DNA of 64,000 bases from Paralimibaculum aggregatum (GTDB lineage: Bacteria > Pseudomonadota > Alphaproteobacteria > Rhodobacterales > Rhodobacteraceae). The stretch spans positions 124,001 through 188,000 of the forward strand of contig NZ_BSYI01000003.1 in assembly GCF_030270585.1 (NCBI RefSeq), read 5' to 3'. Each line of letters starts with the position of its first letter. Positions within the stretch are counted from its first letter, which is position 1. Both the position numbers and the translations under genes were made by a program. The notes below the pieces were generated by a model. It made no database searches. It saw nothing but the letters and a program-made list of their open reading frames with translations, and was not told the origin of the DNA. Shown piece by piece: positions 18,003 to 26,733 of the stretch.

Positions 18003-19223
18003 TCAGTCCTTCAGGCTCTCTTCGCGCAGGCCGTCGGCCATCAGGTTGAGGCCCAGCACCAGCAGCATCAGCGCCAGCGCCGGGAACAGCGCCATGTGCG
18101 CGGTCGAGGCGAGGCGGACGAACTGCCGGCCGTGGTTGATCATCGAGCCCCAGTCCGGGCTCTCCGGCTCGAGCCCGAGGCCGAAGAAGCCGAGCGTGCC
18201 GAGCAGGATCGTGGTGTAGCCGATGCGCAGGCACGCATCGACGATCAGCGGCCCGCGGGCATTGGGCAGGATCTCCCAGAGCATGATGTACCAGGGCCGC
18301 TCGCCGCGGGTCTGCGCCGCCGCCACGTAGTCGCGCGTCTTGATGTCCATGGTGAGGCCGCGGACGATGCGGAAGACGCCGGGCGAGGAGGCGAAGACCA
18401 CGGCGGCGAAGACGTTGAGCTCGTTCGGGTCGAGCGCGAGGTTGAGCGGGATCTCGCCGATCTTCGGCTCCCAGCCGAAGGCGATGCCGAAATAGATCCA
18501 GAAGCCGACGAGCGCCGTGATCCCGCCATAGGTCAGCAGCCTGGTCCGGTTCTTCTCGTATTTCGTGAACCACATGATGGTGAGGAACAGGATCGGGAAG
18601 AGGAAGAAGAAGGCGGCCATCGCCCGCGGGATCGACCAGCCCACCCCCATCCAGCCGAGCAGCCAGGTGTCGTATTGCAGGGCGCGGATCTCCGGTGTCA
18701 CCAGCAGGTAGAACAGCAGGATCACCGGGAAGGCGAGCACGAGGTTGGCCACGAAGGAGAGCACGCTGTCGATCCAGCCGCCGTTGTAGCCGGCCGGAAG
18801 CCCCAGGGTGATCCCGACCATGTAGGCGATCAGGGTCGCGGCGGGGGCAATGATCAGCACCACCCGGGAGCCGTAGACCACCCGGGAGAAGACGTCGCGC
18901 CCCAGGTTGTCGCCGCCCCAGAGGAAGGCGATGCCCGATTGCGGGTCGATGCCGCCGGGCTGCGCCTTCTTCATCAGGAAGGCCACCTCGCGCGCCTCGA
19001 GCACCGCGATCATGTCGGCAAACAGCGCGGTGAAGACCCAGAACAGCACCAGCGTGATGCCGGCCAGCCCCACGGGGGAGCCGTAGAGCCGGCCGAAGGT
19101 CGAGAGCCGGTCGCGGACGAACCAGCCGCCGACCAGGGTGACCGCCAGCGCGATCCAGACCGGAATGAACCGGCTCAGGCTCTCGGCGATGATGCCGCCG
19201 GTGGTGAGGTATTCGAGCTCCAT
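18003..19223 (-). CDS. ABC importer permease, DppC/OppC type
   Basis: 406 residues, about 100 longer than a standard DppC. The N-terminus has two membrane segments and the typical LWGGDNLGRDVFSRVVYGSR lead into the transport core. The permease coupling helix is visible as YVAAAQTRGERPWYIMLWEI with the EAA-like pattern. The extra length comes from an insertion around residues 190-270 with added hydrophobic segments (FFFLFPILFLTIMWF; ITALVGFWIYFGIAF). It forms the channel with the DppB-type partner encoded 14 bp upstream. A similar insertion is known in some alphaproteobacterial peptide-family permeases of unknown substrate; here it may mark a distinct specificity class (inference). Confidence 0.93.
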   Translation of the reverse strand: MELEYLTTGGIIAESLSRFIPVWIALAVTLVGGWFVRDRLSTFGRLYGSPVGLAGITLVLFWVFTALFADMIAVLEAREVAFLMKKAQPGGIDPQSGIAFLWGGDNLGRDVFSRVVYGSRVVLIIAPAATLIAYMVGITLGLPAGYNGGWIDSVLSFVANLVLAFPVILLFYLLVTPEIRALQYDTWLLGWMGVGWSIPRAMAAFFFLFPILFLTIMWFTKYEKNRTRLLTYGGITALVGFWIYFGIAFGWEPKIGEIPLNLALDPNELNVFAAVVFASSPGVFRIVRGLTMDIKTRDYVAAAQTRGERPWYIMLWEILPNARGPLIVDACLRIGYTTILLGTLGFFGLGLEPESPDWGSMINHGRQFVRLASTAHMALFPALALMLLVLGLNLMADGLREESLKD

Positions 19224-19236
19224 GTCCGGGTCTCCC

Positions 19237-20172
19237 TCAGCGCACGCGGATGCGGGGGTTGAGATAGGCGTAGCCGATATCGGAGATGAGCTGCGTCAGC
19301 AGCACCACCACCACGGCGACGCAGGAGCAGGCGAGCAGGAGATCGATGTCGTTGTTCTCCGCCGCGCGCACGAGCAGCCAGCCGAAGCCCTTGTAGTTGA
19401 ACATCGCCTCGACGATGACGACGCCGGTCAGCAGCCAGGGGAACTGCAGCATGATCACCGTGAAGGGGGCGATCAGCGCGTTCCTGAGCGCGTGCTTCAG
19501 CACCACCTGGCGGAAGGCCATGCCCTTGAGCCGGGCGGTGCGGATATACTGGCTGGTCATCACCTCGGCCATCGAGGCCCGGGTCATGCGTGCGATGTAT
19601 CCCATGCCGTAGATCGACATGGTGAGCACCGGCAGGGTGAAGTTCTCGAAGGTGATCTCGCGGGTCGAGGCGATGCCCTTGAACCAGCCCAGGGTCGAGG
19701 CGAAGATCACCGTGAACAGGATGCCGGTGACGTATTCCGGCGCCGATGTCGATGTTATCGAGGCCACCGACAAACTTCGGTCGAGCGTCGAACCCTCGCG
19801 CATCCCTGCCAGCACGCCGATGATCAGCGCGCCGGGCACCATCACCAGCATCACCCAGAACATCAGGATGCCGGTATAGCCGAGGCGCTCGGGCATCACC
19901 TCCTCGACCGGCTTCTGGAAGCGCAGGCTGTCGCCCATGTCGCCCTGGACGAAATTGACCAGCCAGCTGCCGTATTGCTCGAGGAAGGGCTCGCGGTAGC
20001 CGTTGCGCTCGAGCCAGCTCTCGACCTCCGCATCGGTCATGCGCATCGAGCCCTGGGTCTTGGCGATCTTCTCGAGATTGGGGTCGAGATTGACCATGTA
20101 GAAGACGACGAGGGTCAGGCAGACCATCGAGAGCGCGATCACGCCAAGGCGCTTGAGGATGAAGATCAGCAT
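19237..20172 (-). CDS. ABC importer permease, DppB/OppB type
   Basis: 311 residues with the N-terminal FILKRLGVIALSMVCLTLV anchor, a periplasmic loop (~30-95), and a six-segment core with coupling motif YIRTARLKGMAFRQVVLKHALRN cut here to its key elements: EVMTSQYIRTARLKG and KHALRNALIA. Length and pattern are normal for the DppB family. It is the first permease gene, 124 bp after the substrate-binding protein gene and separated from it by a GC hairpin. It forms the translocation pore with the downstream DppC-type protein. Confidence 0.94.
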   Translation of the reverse strand: MLIFILKRLGVIALSMVCLTLVVFYMVNLDPNLEKIAKTQGSMRMTDAEVESWLERNGYREPFLEQYGSWLVNFVQGDMGDSLRFQKPVEEVMPERLGYTGILMFWVMLVMVPGALIIGVLAGMREGSTLDRSLSVASITSTSAPEYVTGILFTVIFASTLGWFKGIASTREITFENFTLPVLTMSIYGMGYIARMTRASMAEVMTSQYIRTARLKGMAFRQVVLKHALRNALIAPFTVIMLQFPWLLTGVVIVEAMFNYKGFGWLLVRAAENNDIDLLLACSCVAVVVVLLTQLISDIGYAYLNPRIRVR

Positions 20173-20254
20173 GCGATGCCCCCTGGAGAGCGGCCGTTTG
20201 GCTTCTTATCGGCTGTCGGCCCGTCCCCCGTCTGCGGCCCGGCGGTGGGGCGGG

Positions 20255-20279
20255 GCGGGCGGCCGCGCGGGCCGCCCGC
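20255..20279 (-). other. Intercistronic hairpin after the solute-binding protein gene
   Basis: Perfect 10-bp arms (20255-20264 and 20270-20279) with a 5-nt loop lie 16 bp downstream of the binding-protein stop codon and before the permease genes. There is no T-run. Such hairpins often stabilise the binding-protein mRNA or lower downstream expression, which would fit the need for more binding protein than permease (inference). Confidence 0.5.
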
Positions 20280-20295
20280 CATCATGCCGGCGCGC

Positions 20296-21939
20296 TCAGC
20301 TCTCGATCCAGACGTTCTCGAGATGGTGCTCGAAGGCCTGGTGCTGCTCGAAATTGTGCACCCAGGGATGCTGGTGGCGGTAGAGGCTGCGCCAGTAGGG
20401 CTGGATGATGACGCCGCTGTCCTGCAGGATCTTCTCGACCTTGGCCATCACCTCGCGGCGGGCGTCCGGGTCGGCGATGCCCATGGCCTTGGTCAGTTCG
20501 GCGTCGAACTCCGGATCGGAATAGGAGCTCTCGTTCCAGGCCTCGCCGGAGCGGTAGGCCAGCGCCAGCACCTGCACGCCGAGCGGGCGGCCGTTCCAGT
20601 TGGTGGTGGAGAAGGGATACTTCGTCCAGTCGTTCCAGAAGGTCGCGCCGGGGATCACGGTGCGCTTCACGTTCATGCCGGCATCGCGCATCTGCGCGGC
20701 GATGGCATCGGTGGTGGCGCGGCGCCAGTCGTCGTCGATCGAGATCAGCTCGAACTCGTGATCGGTCTGGCCGGCCTCGGCGAGCAGGCGCTGGGCCTCC
20801 TCGACATTGCGGCTGATCGGCGGCAGCTCGGCATATTCGATATGCATCGGGCCGACATGGTGGTTCTCCGCCGGGGCGCCGCGGTTGTCGTAGCCGAGCG
20901 CGAGCGTGATCGCGTTGTCGCAGGCGAGCTGCGCGGCGCGGCGCACGCGCACGTCGTCATAGGGCGCCACGGTGACGTTGAAGCGCGCGACGATGGTGCC
21001 GCCGGTGGTGATGTCGCTCTTCTCGAGGCCGACGGCGTCGAGCTGGTCGATCGAGTCCGCCAGCGTCTGGTGGTTGCAGTCCACCTCCTCGGACTCGAGC
21101 GCGGCGATCATCGCGGTCGGGTCGGTGCCGTGGTCGATCCACTCGACGCGGTCGAGATGGACATCGCCGTTCCAGTAGTTCTCGCGCTTCACCGCGACGG
21201 CGCGCACGCCGGCCTGCCACTCGGTGATCTCGAAGGGGCCGGTGCCGATGTTGAACTGGCTGAGCAGGTCGCCCGAGGGGTCGAAGCTGCGATGCACGAT
21301 CGAGGCCGGATAGTCGGACATGCCCGGGATGATGGTGATGTCGGGGCTCAGCAGGGTGAGCTTGACGGTGTGGTCGTCGACCATGGTGATCGCGCCCTCG
21401 CGGGCCATGCCGGTTTCGGCGTCGATCAGGGCCGCCATGCGGCCGGCCATCGAGTTGCCCTCGGCGCCCTTCTCGCACCAGCGGTTGAGGTTGAACACCA
21501 CGTCCTCGGCGGTGAAATCGTCGCCGTTCGACCACTTGACGCCCTGGCGCACGTTCAGCGTGAACTCGGTGGCGTCGTCATTGGCCTCCCAGCTCTCGAG
21601 CAGCCAGGGGGAGAAGGTGAAATCGCGGTTCCAGCGGATGAGATATTCGAGGCTCTGCCGCGCCACGTTGCCCATTTCCGACCAGTCGAAGCTGCGCGGG
21701 TCCTTGAGCTCCTTGACCTCCATCGAGATGCGCAGCGTGCCGCCCTTCTGCGCCTCGTCGGCGCGCGCCGCGCCGGGAAGGGCGAAGCCGCCGAGTGCGG
21801 CGGCGCCGGCCGCGGTGACGCCCACGCCCATCATCGAGGCAAGATACTCGCGCCGGTTCATCTCGCCGCGCCGCAACGTCTCGACGAACTGCTCCGCCAT
21901 CGGATGCAGTTTGCGATCGGTCATCATAAGCTTGGACAT
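20296..21939 (-). CDS. Periplasmic solute-binding protein, SBP_bac_5 family
   Basis: 547 residues. A 27-residue cytoplasmic lead ends in a Tat-like signal ([13 protein letters not shown], then an alanine-rich core and ALPGAARA), so export in folded form is likely. The mature domain shows SBP_bac_5 features: [29 protein letters not shown] (near 145) and [13 protein letters not shown] (near 230). Family members bind peptides, nickel, opines or other polar solutes, so the ligand is not fixed by homology. Its gene is next to a sulfolactate-degradation operon under a likely common regulator, making an organosulfonate or a sulfonated conjugate the leading candidate (inference). Confidence 0.94.
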   Translation of the reverse strand: MSKLMMTDRKLHPMAEQFVETLRRGEMNRREYLASMMGVGVTAAGAAALGGFALPGAARADEAQKGGTLRISMEVKELKDPRSFDWSEMGNVARQSLEYLIRWNRDFTFSPWLLESWEANDDATEFTLNVRQGVKWSNGDDFTAEDVVFNLNRWCEKGAEGNSMAGRMAALIDAETGMAREGAITMVDDHTVKLTLLSPDITIIPGMSDYPASIVHRSFDPSGDLLSQFNIGTGPFEITEWQAGVRAVAVKRENYWNGDVHLDRVEWIDHGTDPTAMIAALESEEVDCNHQTLADSIDQLDAVGLEKSDITTGGTIVARFNVTVAPYDDVRVRRAAQLACDNAITLALGYDNRGAPAENHHVGPMHIEYAELPPISRNVEEAQRLLAEAGQTDHEFELISIDDDWRRATTDAIAAQMRDAGMNVKRTVIPGATFWNDWTKYPFSTTNWNGRPLGVQVLALAYRSGEAWNESSYSDPEFDAELTKAMGIADPDARREVMAKVEKILQDSGVIIQPYWRSLYRHQHPWVHNFEQHQAFEHHLENVWIES

Positions 21940-21969
21940 CTTCGTCTCCCAGCCCTGTCAGGATTCAGG

Positions 21970-22019
21970 TTTTCTTGTCGCCCCGAGCGAAACATGCCGA
22001 GCGCGGCCGGGCAAGAAAA
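21970..22019. other. Inverted repeat between regulator and binding-protein genes
   Basis: The perfect 8-bp arms TTTTCTTG (21970-21977) and CAAGAAAA (22012-22019) enclose 34 nt. It lies 31 bp upstream of the binding-protein start and could be a processing or regulatory element. No protein-binding consensus is recognised. Confidence 0.35.
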
Positions 22020-22128
22020 ATTCCGGCGACAGAGGGAGCGTTTCCGCCGGTTTCAAGCATGAATCCGCCAGCCGGCGACAGCTTGTGTCGCAGGCCTCGT
22101 TGCAGCGGCTCGCAGCAGTTCGTTGGCG

Positions 22129-22875
22129 CTACTTGCTGAGATCGACCCGATAGGCGATGCCGGCGGTCAGATAGAGGCTTCGACGCAGTTCCACGGGCTC
22201 GCCCGAGAGGTTGCGCGCGACGCGGGCGGCGCAGAGCAGCGGCGCGCCCTCGGCCACCGAAAGCGCCGCGGCGGCCTCCGCATCCGCGGGTTCGGCGGTC
22301 AGATCGTCGCGGGCTGCAACTACCGACTGCCGGAAGGCGCTTTCGTAGAAGGGATAGAGCGAGTTCGGCAGCGGCCGGTGCGCGCCTAGCTCGGGAAACC
22401 GCGCCACCGGCAGCACCATCCGCTCGAGCGACACCGCCCGCCCGGCATGGCCGCGGCAGCGGGTGAGGCGCCAGACCCGCGGCTCCGCAAGCGCCAGCTC
22501 CTCCACCTCTGCCGGGGTCGCGGTGTCCTCCGCCAGCGCCTCGGAGAGCGGCTCGGGAATCACCCGCTCGCCGCCGGTGTCCCAGAGCCGCAGGAAGGCA
22601 TAGACCGCGGCCTCGTCGGTGGTCCGCGCAACGCGGGTGCCGCGGCCCGGGCGGCGCTCCACCAGCCCCTGCGCCTCGAGCGCGGCCAGCGCCTTTCGCA
22701 GCGTGCCGTGGCTCACGCCGAACTCTTCGGCCAGCCGCGGCTCGTTGGGCAGGCGGGCACCCGGCGGCCATCGTCCGTCGGCAATGCGGGCGCGCATCGC
22801 CTCCTCGGCCCGCTTGTAGAGGGGCAGGGCGACCAGCCGCGCATCCTCCGGCCCGCTCGCGTCGGTCTCGCTCAT
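22129..22875 (-). CDS. GntR-family regulator (HutC/UTRA type)
   Basis: 248 residues. The N-terminal winged helix (~18-82) has the GntR signature PPGARLPNEPRLAEEFGVSH followed by TLRKALAALEAQGLVERRPG. The C-terminal UTRA effector domain (~95-245) shows LTRCRGHAGRAVSLERMVLP and ends in RRSLYLTAGIAYRVDLSK. Proteins of this class usually repress a neighbouring catabolic operon until its substrate binds. The gene sits between the ABC importer (same direction, downstream) and suyAB-comC (divergent), so it is the probable regulator of both. Known sulfolactate clusters carry other regulator families (for example IclR-type SuyR), so a GntR/UTRA regulator is noteworthy. Confidence 0.93.
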   Translation of the reverse strand: MSETDASGPEDARLVALPLYKRAEEAMRARIADGRWPPGARLPNEPRLAEEFGVSHGTLRKALAALEAQGLVERRPGRGTRVARTTDEAAVYAFLRLWDTGGERVIPEPLSEALAEDTATPAEVEELALAEPRVWRLTRCRGHAGRAVSLERMVLPVARFPELGAHRPLPNSLYPFYESAFRQSVVAARDDLTAEPADAEAAAALSVAEGAPLLCAARVARNLSGEPVELRRSLYLTAGIAYRVDLSK

Positions 22876-22932
22876 CGAATGCTCCGATCCGCTCTGTTGT
22901 CTCTTGCCATTGGTCCGACTCGCCGATACATG

Positions 22933-22948
22933 TACAAGATATCTTATA
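22933..22948. promoter_or_regulatory. Candidate GntR operator in the divergent control region
   Basis: TACAAGATATCTTATA is a 16-bp inverted repeat with one mismatched pair around a perfect AAGATATCTT core. It is an AT island in very GC-rich DNA, 30 bp upstream of suyA and 58 bp upstream of the regulator start, and fits the TATACAAG-like half-sites seen for HutC-type GntR proteins. Confidence 0.5.
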
Positions 22949-22977
22949 TCACAACTCTGGAAAGGGAAGGAGGCCCG

Positions 22978-23274
22978 ATGACCTCATCATCCGTGCCCCA
23001 GCTCCTCGTGCACGACCGCAAGGACAATTGCGGCGTCGTGGTCGTCGAGGGACTGACCGCCGGGACCGACATGCTCTGCGTCGTGACCGAGGACAATTCT
23101 GAGTTCCGCCTGACCGCGAAGGACGACATCCCGATCGGCCACAAGGTCGCGCTAGACGACCTGAAGGTGGGCGACACGGCGACCAAGTATGGCGAGGACA
23201 TCGGCAAGATCGTCGCGCCGGTGGCCAAGGGCGGCCATCTCCACACCCAGAACCTCAAAACCAAGCGGTGGTGA
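22978..23274 (+). CDS. suyA: (R)-sulfolactate sulfo-lyase, small subunit
   Basis: 98 residues, one SAF-type domain as in the small subunit SuyA and the N-terminal part of UxaA altronate dehydratases. Visible features are [18 protein letters not shown] at the start, [16 protein letters not shown] at ~50-65 and the metal-site tail GGHLHTQNL. With SuyB it cleaves (R)-3-sulfolactate to pyruvate and sulfite in the cytoplasm. The ribosome site AAGGAGG is perfect, 4 nt before ATG 22978. suyB starts one base after its stop codon. Altronate dehydratase is less likely because the enzyme is split in two and a sulfolactate dehydrogenase homologue follows. Confidence 0.88.
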   Translation: MTSSSVPQLLVHDRKDNCGVVVVEGLTAGTDMLCVVTEDNSEFRLTAKDDIPIGHKVALDDLKVGDTATKYGEDIGKIVAPVAKGGHLHTQNLKTKRW

Positions 23275-23275
23275 C

Positions 23276-24457
23276 ATGGCTTTCGATGCAAGCAACGTGA
23301 CGGTCAATGCCTGGCGCCGCGAGAACGGCCGCGTGGGCGTGCGCAACCATGTCCTGATCCTGCCGGTGGACGACATCTCCAACGCCGCCGCCGAGGGCGT
23401 CTCGCGCCTGATCCAGGGCACCATCGCGATCCCGCACTCCTATGGCCGGTTGCAGTTCGGCGAGGATCTCGAGCTGCATTTCCGCACCATCATCGGCACC
23501 GGGGCCAACCCCAACGTCGCCGCGGTGGTGGTGATCGGCATCGAGCCGGGCTGGACCAAGATCATCGCCGACGGCATCCGCAAGACCGGCAAGCCGGTGG
23601 CGGAGTTCTCGATCGAGCAGAACGGCGATCTCGAGACCATCCGCGCCGCCTCGTGGAAGGCCAAGGAGTTCGTGCACTGGGCCACCGAGCTGCAGAAGGA
23701 GCCGTGCCCGCTCACCGATCTCTGGGTCTCGACCAAATGCGGCGAGAGCGACACCACCACCGGGCTGTCCTCCTGCCCGACGGTCGGCAACATGTATGAC
23801 AAGCTGATCCCGCACGGCCTCACCGGCTGCTTCGGCGAGACCTCGGAGATCACCGGCGCCGAGCACATCTGCAAGTCGCGCGCCGCGACCCCCGAGGCCG
23901 GCGAGAAGTTCATGAAGATCTTCCAGGCCTACCAGGACGAGGTGATCGAGCCGAACAAGACCTCCGATCTCTCGGACAGCCAGCCGACCAAGGGCAACAT
24001 CCTCGGCGGGCTGACCACGATCGAGGAGAAGGCGCTCGGCAACCTCGAGAAGATCGGCCGGACCAGCACCTATATCGACGCGCTCGGCCCGGCAGAGGCG
24101 CCGGAGCAGGGCCCGGGGCTCTACTTCATGGACACCAGCTCGGCGGCGGCGGAATGCGTCACGCTGATGGCGGCGGCGGGCTACGTGATCCACACCTTCC
24201 CGACCGGCCAGGGCAACGTGGTCGGCCATCCGATCGTCCCGGTCATCAAGATCTCGGGCAACCCGCGGACGCTGCGCACGATGTCGGAGCATATCGATGT
24301 CGACGTCACCGGCGTGCTGACCCGCGAGATGACCATCGACCAGGCGGGCGATGCGCTGATCGAGATGATCACCCGCACCGCCAACGGCCGCAACACCGCG
24401 GCGGAGACCCTCGGCCATCGGGAGTTCTCGATGACCAAGCTCTACCGCTCGGCGTGA
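23276..24457 (+). CDS. suyB: (R)-sulfolactate sulfo-lyase, large subunit
   Basis: 393 residues of the UxaA C-terminal (altronate/galactarate dehydratase) family. It has [19 protein letters not shown] at the N-terminus, the metal-site region [20 protein letters not shown] near 155-175 (the family usually reads xCGGSDxxSG) and [10 protein letters not shown] near 190. The size and the separate SAF subunit match SuyAB rather than UxaA. It catalyses release of sulfite from (R)-sulfolactate, giving pyruvate. It is translationally linked to suyA (1-bp gap) and to comC (4-bp overlap). The sulfite formed would need a dehydrogenase or exporter; neither gene is seen in this window. Confidence 0.88.
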   Translation: MAFDASNVTVNAWRRENGRVGVRNHVLILPVDDISNAAAEGVSRLIQGTIAIPHSYGRLQFGEDLELHFRTIIGTGANPNVAAVVVIGIEPGWTKIIADGIRKTGKPVAEFSIEQNGDLETIRAASWKAKEFVHWATELQKEPCPLTDLWVSTKCGESDTTTGLSSCPTVGNMYDKLIPHGLTGCFGETSEITGAEHICKSRAATPEAGEKFMKIFQAYQDEVIEPNKTSDLSDSQPTKGNILGGLTTIEEKALGNLEKIGRTSTYIDALGPAEAPEQGPGLYFMDTSSAAAECVTLMAAAGYVIHTFPTGQGNVVGHPIVPVIKISGNPRTLRTMSEHIDVDVTGVLTREMTIDQAGDALIEMITRTANGRNTAAETLGHREFSMTKLYRSA

Positions 24458-25470
24458 CGGAGGCGGAAAACGGCGGCGAGCGGCTCACGCTCGCCGCGGC
24501 CGAGGATCTGGTCGCGGCCGCGCTCGAGGCCAGTCGCACCGGCGCCGCGCAGGCCCGGGCGGTGGCGCGGGCGCTGGTCGCGGCCGAGGCCGAGGGGCAG
24601 GGCGGGCACGGGCTCGCCCGGGTCTCGTCCTATGCGGCGCAGGCCCGGGCCGGCAAGGTCGACGGCTTTGCCGAGCCCGCGGCCGAGATGGTGCGACCGG
24701 GCTTCCTCTCGGTGGATGCCGGCACCGGCTTCGCCTATCCCGCGCTCGATCTCGCGCGGGAGAAGCTGGCCGCGATGGCAGCGGCGCAGGGCATCGCCGC
24801 CGCGGCGATCCGGCGCTCGCATCATTGCGGCTCGCTCGGTCTGCAGGTCGGGGCGCTGGCCGAGGCCGGGCTGATGGCGCTGATGGTGGCCAACACGCCG
24901 AAGGCGATGGCGCCCTGGGGCGGCGGCACGGCGCTGTTCGGCACCAATCCGATAGCCTTCGCGGCGCCGCTGGCCGGCGCGGCGCCCATCGTGATCGACC
25001 TCTCCCTTTCGGAGGTCGCCCGCGGCAAGGTGATGGCGGCGGCCAAGGCCGGGCGCGAGATCCCCGAGGGCTGGGCGCTCGATGCCGAGGGCCGGCCCAC
25101 CACCGACCCGAAGGCGGCGCTGGCCGGCACCATGTTGCCGGCGGGCGGCGCCAAGGGCGCGGCGCTGGCGCTGATGGTCGAGCTTCTCGCGGGCGCGCTC
25201 GCCGGGCCGTCGCTCAGCTTCGAGGCGAGCAGCTTCCTCGATGCCGAGGGGGCGGCGCCGGCGGCGGGCCAGCTCCTGATCGCGATCGATCCGGGCTGCG
25301 GCGACGCCGTGGCGGCGCGGGTCACCCGCCTGGCCGAGGCCATCGAGGCCGATCCCGGCGCGCGCCTGCCGGGCCGCCGCGGGCTCGCCGCGCGGCAGAA
25401 GGCGGCGGCCGAGGGGCTCGCGGTGCCGGCGCATCTCCTCACCGAGATCCGCGCGCTTGCGGCCGGCTGA
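24454..25470 (+). CDS. comC: (R)-sulfolactate dehydrogenase (Ldh2/malate dehydrogenase family)
   Basis: 338 residues of the type-2 malate/L-lactate dehydrogenase family, to which ComC belongs. The conserved [10 protein letters not shown] segment (49-58) and the active-site His pair in [10 protein letters not shown] (His123/His124) are present, as is the coenzyme-binding [11 protein letters not shown] region. The start is GTG 24454, overlapping the suyB stop as GTGA, so translation is coupled. In the known bifurcated pathway ComC converts sulfopyruvate to (R)-sulfolactate, which SuyAB then splits. Without an SlcC homologue here, the pathway substrate could be sulfopyruvate (from cysteate) or (R)-sulfolactate itself. 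A general Ldh2 role on another 2-hydroxyacid is possible but less likely. Confidence 0.8.
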   Translation: MTEAENGGERLTLAAAEDLVAAALEASRTGAAQARAVARALVAAEAEGQGGHGLARVSSYAAQARAGKVDGFAEPAAEMVRPGFLSVDAGTGFAYPALDLAREKLAAMAAAQGIAAAAIRRSHHCGSLGLQVGALAEAGLMALMVANTPKAMAPWGGGTALFGTNPIAFAAPLAGAAPIVIDLSLSEVARGKVMAAAKAGREIPEGWALDAEGRPTTDPKAALAGTMLPAGGAKGAALALMVELLAGALAGPSLSFEASSFLDAEGAAPAAGQLLIAIDPGCGDAVAARVTRLAEAIEADPGARLPGRRGLAARQKAAAEGLAVPAHLLTEIRALAAG

Positions 25471-25512
25471 GAGGCCCGCACCAACAGGGTCCCGGAGACG
25501 ATCCGGGGCCCT

Positions 25513-26733
25513 CTATCCTGCCGCGGAAAGGCCTCGGTAGAGCGCCTCGAGCCGGTCCGCCAGCAGGTCCCAGTCATAGCGCTCCCCGGCAAGCTGCCGG
25601 CCTGCGGTCACCAGCCGGGCGGCCAGCGCGGGCTCCCGGTGCAGCCGGATCACCGCCGCCGCCTGGTCCGCGGCGGGCCCGGCCAGCAGCAGCGTCTGGC
25701 CATCGGCCACCGCCAGCCCCTCGGCGCCCAGCGGCGTGCTGACCACGGGCCGCCCGAATGCCATCGCCTCGATGATCTTGTGCCGCGTGCCGCCGCCGGC
25801 GCGCAGCGGCACGACCACGGCGCTCGCGGCTTCGTAGAGCGGGCGGATCTCGGCCGGGTCGACGACGATCTCGACGCCGGCGGTGTCGATCCCGTCCATC
25901 AGGTCCGGCGGCGGCGAGCGCCCGGCAACCGTGAACACCGCCCCGGGGAGGGCGGTGCGCACAGCCGGCAGCACATCCGCCGCGAAATGCCGCGCCGCGT
26001 CGATGTTGGGCAGATAGACCATGTTGCCGACGAAGAGCAGCCGCGGCGGCCCCGGCCGCGGCGGCGCCAGCATCGCATCCCCGAATTCGACGCCGTTCGG
26101 CACCGGTTCGATCCGCCCGCGCGCGCCGATCGCCCGCAGCGCCTCCGCATCCGCCTCGGAGCAGGTGACCGAAAGGTCGAACCGGTTGGCCCACTCCGCC
26201 TCCCAGCGCTGCATCAGGAGCGCCTTGGCCCGCTCGGCGGCGCGGCGCCGCCAGGGCCCGGGCAGGGCGGCGATGCGGCCATGCTGGAGCGCGCCGACAT
26301 TGTGCAGCGACAGCACCGTGGCGATCTCCGGCGCCCGCCGCACCGCCTCGACATAGGGCGCCAGCAGGGAATGCTCGATCTGCAGGATGTCGGGCCGGGA
26401 TTCCGCGATCATCGCGCGAAGCCGCGCCTCGACCGGAGCATAGACGTAGTGGGCCGTGGCCAGCGGCCGGCGCTTGGCCAGGTGCCGCGCCAGATGCGCC
26501 GCGAGCCCGGCCGGCCCGAGCGCCGGGCGCACCATCGCCTCCGCCGAGGCGCAGATACCGCCCATCGCGGCGATGTCGGACGGGTCGGGCGCCGTCTCGC
26601 AGAAGGCCAGCAGCCGGACCTCGTGGCGCGCCGCGATCCGCCGGATCAGCGCGAAATCGCGGATCTGCCCGCCGGTGACGGGCGGACAGGGCAGGTCGCG
26701 TGTCAGATGGAGAATGCGCATCGGGGCGCTCAT
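25513..26733 (-). CDS. Glycosyltransferase, GT4-like (GT-B fold)
   Basis: 406 residues. The N-terminal half begins MRILHLTRDLPCPPVTGGQ, a typical GT-B glycine loop, and the C-terminal half has VPNGVEFGD, LLFVGNMVYLPNIDA and the nucleotide-sugar binding GGGTRHKIIEAMAFGRPVV. This arrangement resembles the PEP-CTERM/exopolysaccharide sugar transferase group. ATG 26733 overlaps the flippase stop codon (ATGA). It is the last gene of a three-gene leftward operon for polysaccharide assembly. It is cytoplasmic and the sugar is not predictable. Confidence 0.9.
   Translation of the reverse strand: MSAPMRILHLTRDLPCPPVTGGQIRDFALIRRIAARHEVRLLAFCETAPDPSDIAAMGGICASAEAMVRPALGPAGLAAHLARHLAKRRPLATAHYVYAPVEARLRAMIAESRPDILQIEHSLLAPYVEAVRRAPEIATVLSLHNVGALQHGRIAALPGPWRRRAAERAKALLMQRWEAEWANRFDLSVTCSEADAEALRAIGARGRIEPVPNGVEFGDAMLAPPRPGPPRLLFVGNMVYLPNIDAARHFAADVLPAVRTALPGAVFTVAGRSPPPDLMDGIDTAGVEIVVDPAEIRPLYEAASAVVVPLRAGGGTRHKIIEAMAFGRPVVSTPLGAEGLAVADGQTLLLAGPAADQAAAVIRLHREPALAARLVTAGRQLAGERYDWDLLADRLEALYRGLSAAG

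Noticed and set aside
22978-24457. Reading suyA-suyB as altronate or galactarate dehydratase
   Set aside because: The SAF part and catalytic part are two separate genes, and a comC-type Ldh2 gene follows with a 4-bp overlap, which fits sulfolactate lyase better. No uronate genes are nearby.
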